Shown in pieces: positions 22,691-29,605 of a stretch of DNA of 29,605 nt (positions are counted from its first letter, which is position 1; each line of letters opens with the position of its first letter). The position numbers and the translations under genes were made by a program. The DNA comes from Kipferlia bialata. Taxonomy: Eukaryota > Fornicata. Below the pieces are notes generated by a model. The model was not told the origin of the DNA and did no database searches. It saw only the letters and a list, made by a program, of their open reading frames with translations. The stretch spans positions 6,487 to 36,091 of the forward strand of contig BDIP01000035.1 of NCBI GenBank assembly GCA_003568945.1, given 5' to 3'.

Positions 22691-25365
22691 CAACAGACAG
22701 GGCACAGTCTAGACCTAAGGGGTGAGATATCAATACCAACACATCATAAGACAGAGAAAGAGACAGAGAGAGAGAAAATAACTCAACAGACATGGCACAG
22801 TCTAGACCTGGGGGGTAAGGAGTTCTTAATGAATAGACCAACAACACATATCCGTATCCACATAAATATATATATACATATTAATACATACCTGCCCCCC
22901 TGATCCATCCCAAAAAATACGTGTACATATGTATATGAAAATATGTATAGTATACACTATATCCACACCCATACCTGCCCCCCTGAGCCCATCCCTCAGG
23001 CACTGTGGTGTGACTATAAGCTACATATATACTCTATATATATTAACTATCTATACATGTATAACTATATAATCATGCACCTGCCCCCCTGAGCCCATCC
23101 CTCAGGCACTGGGGTGTGACTATCCTATATTGTACCCATGAGGCAGCCTTGATCTTCTCTCTCTCCCTCTGGACCTCGAGGTCATCGGCTGACTGTCATT
23201 AGGTATATATATATATGTGTGCGTATGGTTATGTATATATACATATTGAGTATAGGTCATCGGCTGACTGGGGGTGAGGAGGAGTGTACACAACATACAA
23301 TGAAAACAAACATACATTGATACATACATGTTCACCCACCCGGAAGTAGTGCAGCAGGGCCCATATGTATATGCACGTCTCTGTAGTACTAACAGTAATA
23401 CACATATATACTCAATAAGTGTGTCTATATATACCTGGAAGTACTGGAGCAGTATCATATATATGTATATATATATATATATATACTTATGTAATGATAT
23501 ATCCTTATGCAAACAGTCACATTTCTTCCCACCTGGAAGTACTGGAGCAGGGCATCGGGTACAGAGAGTGCCCCCTGTATGCTGTCCTTCCTGGATAGGA
23601 CAGGGCATCTCTCCCCCTCTGTCTCTCCCTCTCTCTTGGCACGGGCTGCCTCTACACGACGAAGGGCCCTGTGATTAACACTAGGCAACCATTGTGGAAA
23701 ATCAATTGAATGTATTTACATTTATGTGGTGAGTAGACATATTCGTAAGCCCTTGTGACGTGTGGATATGGTAGATGTCATAGTCTGATAGTATACACAC
23801 AACCGTGTTCATACGTATTCCCCACCCGTTGGTAGGCATCGACAGTGCCAGGTGGTACGGTTACACACACATTCTACCCCATGTACTATACACTATATAT
23901 ACCTGTTTGTAGGCATGGAGAGTGCCAGCTGTGAGTCCTGTACATAGCACAGCATGTAGGCAGTGGGGGCAAAGCGGCCTGGGTTATCAAAATATTCTAG
24001 TACTATAGCAAATATTGAAATTAATACCATGTTTCCATATCTATAGCATGTTGGCAGTGGGGGCTAAGCGGCCTGGAGTCAGGGGTAGAACACTGTCACA
24101 ATTCATACCAAATAGCAACATATACAAATGTACATGTACATATGCACAGACATATATAGCCAAAACAACATGATAACCCAAGAGACTCCGATATATGTGA
24201 CACAGGCATCAAATACCCGACACATGTTCATACCCATACCTGTTCCCCCCCATGACTACTACAATCATATATGTATATACATATGTATGTATAGGATATA
24301 TGATATATATATATATATATATATCATATTCATACCCATACCTGTTCCCCCCCATGACTCATCACAGACATCGTCGAAGGACAGAGTGTCAACCCTAGGA
24401 GTTAGGTAGATGCATAGAGATGAATACATGGACACATAGTAACTCTACATTGATCTGAAAACATAGAGGGTCAACCCTGTGGATGACATATTCAGCTAGA
24501 CAAATACAATTCATATGAAACATTCTTCATGGAGAGTGTCGACCCTAAGGGTGAAAAGGGTAAACACACCTATACATATATGTATATTGCCCCATAAATA
24601 TAGGCTGTATATGTACACTATATATACACACCAAACCTCGTGTCATTGCAGCACATCCAGTATGTACATACTATATACTCTACTGTCATATATGTATTTG
24701 TATATTTGAATATATATTATACCTCTTGTCATACTATATACTCTAATATCCTATATACATACACTATAGACATATACATACTATATACACACCATACCTC
24801 GTGTCATTGAAGCACATCCAGTCTGCATCTCTGTACTGAGCCTGGTAGTGGGCAGTGGAGACCTGGTATGAGAAACAGATATGAATATGTATAATATACA
24901 CACATACAAAAAGTATAATACATATATATATACACACACACTACCTCACCGTGCCCCAGCCTCCCATACAATAATATATATATATATAGTGACATAACAT
25001 TGAAGGCATGCATATATAGGAATAGGTGGAGACCTGGGACAGGGGCAGAAATGTATATATATATATATGCATACACCACACCATACCTCGCTGTGCCCTA
25101 GTCTTCCATCGAACTCTGGCATGGGTCTCTCTCTCTCTCTCTCTCCAACCGCCCCTCTCTCAACCTATATGTATATACAAATATATAATACACCTATACA
25201 CCATACCTCACTGTGCCCCAGTTATCCATCGTACTCAGGCCTGGGTCTCTCTCTCTCTCTCCAACCGCCCTCCCATCAAACTCTGGCATGGGTCTCACAA
25301 AGGCATAGTAGTGACCACCACCTGTATGTAAGAGGATATATATACTACATGCATTTATATATGTG

Positions 25366-25396
<31 letters not shown>

Positions 25397-28300
25397 GGAA
25401 CTCTGGCATGGGCCTCACAAAGGCGTAGTAGTGGCCAACGCCTGGAGGGTGAGAGAGAGTACACAATAGACACTACACAAAGGTATATACACACATACCT
25501 GTCCCCCCGTGGTGCACTAGCACACTGTACAGACTGTATAATGTATATATAGGCATACATATACATGTATATATATATATTAGTATAAGTATGTATATTA
25601 CTTATATGTATACATACACACCTGTCCCCCCGTGGTGCACCAGCACACTGTACAGACTGTATGAAGTGTCTGACACAGGGCACCGGCGGAGCTTCTTGAG
25701 AGGTGAGAAGGGGAGGGAGGGGGGGCGGGGAAGCATCTTTGAACATACACATACATACATATATATATACCAGATGACTACCATACCCTGAACATCTTCC
25801 AGAAGTGTGGTGGGGGAGGGGGGGGGTGAGGAGAGGCATTCTTGATCACAATAACATACAAATATACATATATACACAAATATGCATATGTACTCACGCA
25901 TCATACCCTGAACATCTTCTTGAAGTGTGTCTGTGTCTTGGCTGTCTCGGTGGGGTGGGCCCTGGGGATAAGAGGTGATATATATGTACTACAGGTACAG
26001 TACATACAAATGATATGTGTGTGTACAAAAAAAAAAAAAAATCACTTATATATATATATATATGTGTCTTGGCAGTCTCGGTGGGGTGGGCCCTGGGGGT
26101 GAGATAGGATATATAGGATATAGATACGATACATATACATATGATACTCGCACACACATACATTAATACTGTATGTTGGTGGTGTGGCCTCTGGCGGAAA
26201 GAGGTACGCGGAATCGGCACTCACACCATACTGTATATACCCAGTGTATCTCTGTAGACATGTTTATATATGAATAGATATATACCTTAGGTACTGAGAC
26301 ACCGGGCTGTCACTGCCTATTATGCTATATATTCAAAACTATATAGAGTCCTACACTACTATGCAGGATATATATATATATATATATACATTGTACATAA
26401 TATGTGTACATACCTCAGGTACTGTGAGACTGGGCTGTCACTGCCGATGAAGGGACTCATCTCTAGCCGGGCAGGGTACTCCAGTCTGGGGGTGAGACAT
26501 GGGTATATAAGGTATGTTATATATGAATAGACCTATAGAGTATTCATCTCTAGTCTGGCAGGGTACTCAAGCCTAGGGGTCAGACATGTGTCTATAAGGC
26601 AAATGACATACATATATTGGACATGGATAAATTCATATATAGTAAATGTGCACATGTATACATATATTGATAGCATGCTCATCTCTAGCCTGGCAGGGTA
26701 CTTCAGCATAGGGGTGAGATGTGTCAGCATCAAGGTCAAGTGAGTCACATAGATATTAGCATATTGGTTGTGTATTGTGATGTCCTCATCTCACAGTTGG
26801 CTGGGTACTCAAACCAAGGGGTGAGAGTATGGTAGAAATGAGTTTATGGCAATTGAATAGTCTTACATATAGTATCAATATAGATATATATACATCCACC
26901 CCCATCTCGTTGTGATCTTGACATGGATATATATACAGTTATAAGTACGTATACATTGTAATGGACAATGAATGGACACATTGAAATATACAGTAGTTTT
27001 GTGAAGTATACATGTATATACCCACCTCGATGTGATCTTGACGGGCTGGAAGGTACGGAGGTCAAGGTCAAACCTGGGGGGTTAGTGTGGCCATGCATGT
27101 ATATAGTAAGAAATATACTAGGGTAAGCATGAGTCCAGACATGTCAACACTCTCGAGAAACCATACGTCATTAGAAGTATCCCAGCATACACACGTCTGT
27201 TGAGCGTTGTATATATATGTATATACATACTAGCCTCTTCAGTGTCATGATTCTGACTAGTGGAAGGGTGAGAACATACACGCACATCATACACCAACTA
27301 CATATACAATGTATGTATGAATAGTACCCCATACTACATATATGTAAATATACACTTAAACATATGTATACCTCTTCAATGTCATGAACATGACTGGGGG
27401 CAGAGTGGTCAGGGCCTCTCCCATCACAGCGGGGTGCTTGCCCTGGCCAGGCACCTCGTACTGGTATTAGGGGATACAGACACACTATACACATACTACT
27501 ATAGAGACAGTATCTCTAAATACACTGAGTAGTGCTTGCCCTGGCCTGGCACCTCGTACTGGGGTGAGAGAGGGAATATGAGTAACAAACAGATTGATGT
27601 AGAACTATATGGAGAGGTATATGAGTTATGAGGTAGAAGGAAGAGAGTGCTTGCCCTGACCTGGCACCTCGTACTGATGCATAAGGGGATGAATGGATAT
27701 AGAGAGAGTGCTAGAAGAGGGTCTGAAGTATATCAATAACGCAAAATGAAAGTCTTCCACTCAAATCACTGTGCCTTTACCTTGTTCTGCCCGTCTAACA
27801 CAGATGGCTGTAGCATGGACCGCAGGGAGTCATATACGGTACTGCAGCCTGGTGTGTTAGATATGAAACCCCATTCAATATACGTATAAAGAACACCAAA
27901 AATTCGTATATATATCTATATTGATAGACAGGGAGTGTCATCGTGTGCCATAGAGGGTGATACAGCCTGGGGGGTTAGTGTGCACCTGATGTATATAGCG
28001 AGAGAGAGGTTGAGAGAACGGTAATCAAAAGATGGTGCTACACCCTACCTTCATGTGACTAGTATATACCTATATATATATATGGATATGTATATACATG
28101 TACATATGTATACATATATCATACCCTTGACTGGCAGTTGGAGTGTCAACTGGGGTGCAGACTCAGACTCAGAGACATAGTCTATGTCGGTGCAGCGGAT
28201 GTATCTAAAGGTTAGTATAGAGTACAGGGTTAGTATAGATTACAGGGGGGGATATGGAGTATACATACGAGAGTACTAGTATCAAAGTCTCACACACACA

Positions 28301-29512
28301 GTCTATAATGGATATGTCGGTGCAGCACACACATTCATATACATGCAACAAATGTCACTGAATAATGCTGAATAATGCTGAATGACACATCCCCCACCTA
28401 CTAGTCTTGACCCTAAACATGTCAATGAAGGCACAGGGTATGTGTACTATTATAGTAGAGGCCATAAGTGTATAATAATAACACATATATATATTGGTAC
28501 ATAGAACTAGTGTCATACCTGCTAGTCTTGACCCTGAACATGTCGATGAAGGCCTGCTGTCTGTCCTTGTCCTCCCCTGGGGTTAGGAGATACACATGAG
28601 AAGAATACCTAGGGAGAGATATATCACAAATTATATTGCACTGCTAAGGCCTTGTACTGTCTGTCCTTGTCCTCCCCTGGGGTCAGATACCTATTGATAT
28701 ATATGTACATATCTTCACATAGATAGATTGATACGTGAACATAGACACAAATGGGCATATACTTATACGATATGGTATTGTATCCTGTCTGTCCTTGTCC
28801 TCTCCTGGGGGATAAGAGAGAGGGAGGTATAAATATACATACACACACACACATATATATACTCCATATATCCATAATACATACCTAGCTTCTCCTCAAT
28901 CTTCTCAAACAGTATGTGCATCAGCTCCCCCACATCATGCTGCTGGAATGCCTCGGCACCAGACCAACCGAAGGCAGCGGTCAGTTGCCTATGGTAAGGA
29001 TGTGCATATGAACATCACTACTTGTACAATACTATGGGTATATAAGGATATCTCCCCCCACCGACTCCCTCGAAGGGAGATGACGGAAGCTGTATGTGGT
29101 AAACGAATGATATACTTGCATAAAATCTCTCCGTCCCACATCCACATACACACATGAATACCCTTGAACATATCCCACTATTATGCAACACCGCACATAC
29201 ACACAAGCAACTATACCTATCGTAGATTAATGCAACCATACCTAGTGGACACACTCTTAGGCGCTGTCTCCATCCTGTAGAACAGCCTCTGCAGCTCTAG
29301 GAGCATGCCTAGATGTGAGAGGTGTATGGTTGAGTATTAGTATACATTCAATACACAAACACATACTCCCACCTGCCCCTTCTCTGGCCACCACTGCAAT
29401 GCCTCAATCCATGTATTATAATATATACTATATATACACAGTATACATATATATACTATATATATATACTATATATATATGGATATGTACCTGCCCCCTC
29501 TATGGCCACCAC
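12114..29512 (-). CDS. USP7: USP7-type ubiquitin-specific protease (C19), 5' end outside the window
   Basis: 47 exons read on the minus strand give about 1595 residues ending in TAG at 12114-12116. All junctions keep phase except around the His-box exon. It would remove ubiquitin from substrates. Family marks in order: LELQRLFYRMET and LTAAFGW; the QHDVGEL box; DMFRVKTSRYIRC; LPPVMFMTLKRFDLDL; LEYPARLEMSPFI; YSLYSVLVHHGGT; GHYYAFVRPMPEF with the catalytic His; WMCFNDTRV; TAYMLCYVQDS closing the catalytic fold. Ubiquitin-like (HUBL) tail features follow, including RLFYRRLTVPP, VRVVWFGEEPLPI and FGHPLIVTVGG, which resemble the USP7 ICP0-binding and C2 regions. The Cys box should lie just upstream of the window. 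Acidic EGEGE/ERE inserts make it longer than human USP7. Orthology to USP7/UBP12/Ubp15 rather than another USP rests on the tail. Confidence 0.88.
12296..12314 (-). repeat. 5'-edge copy of the last protease exon
   Basis: After CACCCCCAG it encodes YVLLHTD, matching YVLLHTN at 12228. A more diverged remnant follows GAG at about 12390-12407. A single 5'-edge copy of exon 36 is at 15674-15697. Confidence 0.75.
13160..13732 (-). repeat. Edge copies of protease exons 43 and 44
   Basis: 5'-edge copy of exon 43 at 13709-13732 (SWSMTQYG against SVSMTQYG), 3'-edge copy of exon 43 at 13461-13480, 3'-edge copies of exon 44 at 13239-13262 and 13160-13180 (QAFDTV), with a further donor-less remnant near 13063-13081. 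Confidence 0.78.
14014..14041 (-). repeat. (GT)n tract that contains a splice donor
   Basis: On the sense strand exon 41 ends in CGCCAG and runs directly into a run of about 13 GT dinucleotides, so the donor is inside a microsatellite that offers many GT registers. Confidence 0.85.
15771..15990 (-). repeat. Three serial 3'-edge copies of protease exon 35
   Basis: Copies at 15952-15990, 15855-15893 and 15771-15809 follow the exon (16067-16130) at 115, 97 and 84 nt. They encode LPIGDITVLVP against LPIRDITVLVP; the first has six synonymous changes and one replacement, the other two are identical to each other for about 39 nt. All keep the donor GTATAT/GTATGG/GTATGT. Confidence 0.85.
16385..17057 (-). 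repeat. Five edge copies of protease exon 33
   Basis: Four 5'-edge copies upstream end at 17057, 16930, 16842 and 16723, spaced about 90-130 nt; each encodes DTYGMTKYT or a close variant. The copy ending at 17057 has only three synonymous changes over 12 codons. The one at 16930 has a dead acceptor (CAC). One 3'-edge copy lies at 16385-16413. Confidence 0.82.
17611..17907. other. Protease intron 30, 297 nt
   Basis: TA-rich intron. It holds one degenerate 5'-edge copy of exon 31 at about 17691-17711, after CTCACCCAG. I see nothing else in it. A 3'-edge remnant of exon 31 lies at about 17418-17430. Confidence 0.6.
18099..18240 (-). repeat. Two 3'-edge copies of protease exon 29
   Basis: 18201-18240 encodes STPLPTLTVSAL with three synonymous changes and none at the protein level; 18099-18122 keeps LTVSAL. 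Both have donor GTATAT. Confidence 0.82.
20030..20235 (-). repeat. Three serial 3'-edge copies of protease exon 24
   Basis: Copies 20207-20235, 20109-20138 and a remnant at 20030 follow exon 24 (20339-20393) at 80-130 nt intervals. The first two end in QEETE and the remnant keeps only the last codons; all three have a duplicated donor (GTATGC, GTATGC, GTGTTT). Confidence 0.8.
21292..21766 (-). repeat. Edge copies of protease exon 21
   Basis: 5'-edge copy at 21740-21766 (WHEWTEPA, one synonymous change) and 3'-edge copies at 21391-21416 (SLGIREQ) and 21292-21312 (SLRIREE), all with splice sites. Confidence 0.8.
22280..22807 (-). repeat. Edge copies of protease exon 18
   Basis: 5'-edge copies at 22780-22807 (LDCAMSVE) and 22687-22714 (LDCALSVES, only synonymous changes). 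3'-edge copies at 22399-22436 (NMTESMEGF, donor GTACAC) and 22280-22318 (donor mutated to ATGTGT). A 40-nt GA run at about 22645-22686 is CT in the sense strand. Confidence 0.82.
22892..23453 (-). repeat. Edge copies of protease exons 16 and 17
   Basis: 3'-edge copies of exon 16 at 23435-23453 and 23340-23362; a 5'-edge copy of exon 17 near 23255-23267; 3'-edge copies of exon 17 at 22975-23016 (VTPQCLRDGLRGA, one synonymous change) and 22892-22910. The last ones carry donors of GTATGG/GTATGT type. Confidence 0.8.
24045..24662 (-). repeat. Edge copies around protease exons 13-15
   Basis: 3'-edge copy of exon 13 at about 24637-24662 (WMCCNDT), 5'-edge remnant of exon 14 at about 24533-24546, 3'-edge copy of exon 14 at 24240-24259, 5'-edge copy of exon 15 at 24045-24072 (RLAPTAN). 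Confidence 0.72.
25087..25441 (-). other. Disrupted catalytic-His exon: five overlapping fragments, no intact copy
   Basis: The exon should read (G)GGHYYAFVRPMPEFDGRLGHSE with phase 0 at its end. Two fragments carry the 5' half after an acceptor: 25397-25441 (GVGHYYAFVRPMPEF, then a CT run) and about 25254-25321 (GGGHYYAFVRPMPEFDGR). Two carry the 3' half with a donor: 25207-25248 and 25087-25124 (RPMPEFDGRLGHSE). A fifth remnant is at 24945-24967 (GRLGHGE). The breaks fall at GA/CT microsatellites. Joining 25321-25207 as one exon shifts the frame into the next exon. Either the assembly is scrambled here or splicing uses fragments. Confidence 0.7.
25499..25540 (-). repeat. 3'-edge copy of protease exon 11
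   Basis: Encodes YSLYSVLVHHGGT, differing from the exon by one synonymous change (CTG/CTA), followed by donor GTATGT. Confidence 0.85.
25787..26092 (-). repeat. Edge copies of protease exon 10
   Basis: 26063-26092 copies the exon start (AHPTETAKT, one synonymous change). 25787-25808 copies the end (HFWKMFR against HFKKMFR) with donor GTATGG. A 15-nt poly(A) run (poly(T) in the sense strand) at 26027-26041 lies in the intron. Confidence 0.8.
26286..26814 (-). repeat. Edge copies of protease exon 9
   Basis: Three 5'-edge copies (about 26784-26814, 26680-26707, 26544-26572) read roughly LEYPARLEM; the two outer ones have lost the acceptor AG (TTG, TAT). A 3'-edge copy at 26286-26317 encodes GSDSPVSQYL with four synonymous changes and donor GTATAT. 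The exon is 26414-26485. Confidence 0.82.
27532..27673 (-). repeat. Two 27-nt 5'-edge copies of protease exon 7
   Basis: 27647-27673 and 27532-27558 both encode YEVPGQGKH after a CAG; relative to the exon (hi 27460) they differ only synonymously (CCT/CCA, GGC/GGT). Spacing is about 115 and 98 nt. Confidence 0.85.
28398..28804 (-). repeat. Edge copies of protease exon 4
   Basis: Upstream 5'-edge copies (EDKDRQ) lie at about 28783-28804 and 28658-28676. A 3'-edge copy lies downstream at 28398-28432, encoding AFIDMFRVKTS with three synonymous differences and none at the amino-acid level, followed by donor GTGGGG. The true exon is 28519-28576. Confidence 0.8.
29373..29393 (-). repeat. Second copy of the first visible protease exon
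   Basis: 21 nt between CAG and GTGGGA that reads VAREGA; the other version at 29491-29512 (22 nt, CAG / GTACAT) reads VVAIEGA. Both have complete splice sites, so either could be the real exon. Confidence 0.65.
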
Positions 29513-29531
29513 CTGTGCAGTGTCCATTCTT

Positions 29532-29605
29532 TATATACCATATATATACCATATATATACCATATATATACCATATACTTATACTATATATATACCATAT
29601 ATATA
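29532..29605. repeat. ATACCATAT tandem repeat in the most 5' visible intron
   Basis: A TATATACCATA-type unit of about 12 nt repeats to the window edge, inside the protease intron upstream of its first visible exon. No coding sequence is seen. Confidence 0.8.

Larger units (their letters stand above)
16067..23668 (-). other. Protease linker and ubiquitin-like tail, window exons 16-35
   Basis: Exons: 23533-23668, 23081-23192, 22529-22604, 21985-22116, 21841-21930, 21479-21619, 20724-21112, 20461-20578, 20339-20393, 19644-19753, 19217-19437, 19071-19157, 18700-18769, 18286-18384, 17908-17954, 17526-17610, 17201-17255, 16482-16624, 16247-16323, 16067-16130. Exon 16 (ALRRVEAARAKREGE) matches the charged helix after the USP domain. 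Exon 22 (389 nt) is mostly an acidic Glu/Gly/Ala low-complexity insert between IKGYFPEV and the next folded part. Exon 26 (TGDILCAQFVYD) resembles the GDII-FQ strand of a USP7 ubiquitin-like domain and carries another GEREGE insert. Confidence 0.85.
23903..29512 (-). other. Protease catalytic core, window exons 1-15
   Basis: Exons (plus-strand coordinates): 29491-29512, 29242-29308, 28885-28988, 28519-28576, 28125-28204, 27781-27848, 27372-27460, 27026-27073, 26414-26485, 25907-25961, 25622-25694, the disrupted His-box exon (25087-25441), 24798-24862, 24342-24394, 23903-23978. Exon 3 holds QQHDVGELMHILFEKIEEKL, typical of USP7/USP47. Exon 11 can start at either of two tandem AGs (AAGAAG), adding or skipping one Lys. 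Exon 14 (FDDVCDESWGG) and exon 15 end the USP domain, which matches the family layout. Confidence 0.87.

Noticed and set aside
26027-26041. Poly(A) run as the tail of a retroposed element
   Set aside because: No element body or target-site duplication is visible; it is a T-run within an intron of the minus-strand protease.

Overview
The window looks like nuclear DNA of an intron-dense protist, most likely a metamonad. Four protein genes are supported. Most of the rest is short introns rich in TA, CT and GT microsatellites. Acceptors nearly always read CT(N)AC followed by a C-run and AG (for example CTCACCCCCAG), so the presumed branch point is fused to the 3' splice site. That is the known layout of Giardia and Trichomonas introns (CTRACACACAG type), and one acceptor here (27849-27860, minus strand) reads CTAACACACCAG. 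High intron density with this acceptor fits a fornicate such as Kipferlia bialata. The species is an inference from memory, not a database match.

Layout. (1) Positions 51-8971, plus strand: the 3' part of a large gene. I joined 31 exons in one frame into 1361 residues ending in TAG; I do not recognise the protein. (2) Positions 9164-11808: two intronless minus-strand paralogues with kelch-like repeats. Their flanks carry an unusual cluster of perfect palindromes with a one-base centre. (3) Positions 12114-29512, minus strand: a USP7-type ubiquitin-specific protease. I read 47 exons, and every junction keeps frame except one disrupted exon at the catalytic His box. The Cys box lies upstream of the window.

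The most unusual feature is a system of exon-edge copies. Many introns hold one to four extra 20-45 nt copies of the neighbouring exon's end together with its splice site. Copies of an exon's 3' end lie only downstream of it and carry a donor. Copies of an exon's 5' end lie only upstream and carry an acceptor. They repeat at roughly one intron length (about 80-150 nt), the intron sequence between them is unrelated, and copy and exon differ mostly at synonymous positions. The plus gene has them from its 5' edge to about 5165 and then none; the protease gene has them throughout. Competing explanations are serial tandem duplication of intron plus exon edge, selectable alternative exon ends, or an assembly that concatenates diverged haplotypes or paralogues. 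The disrupted His-box exon makes the assembly explanation a serious one. I see no tRNA, rRNA, CRISPR array or transposable element.
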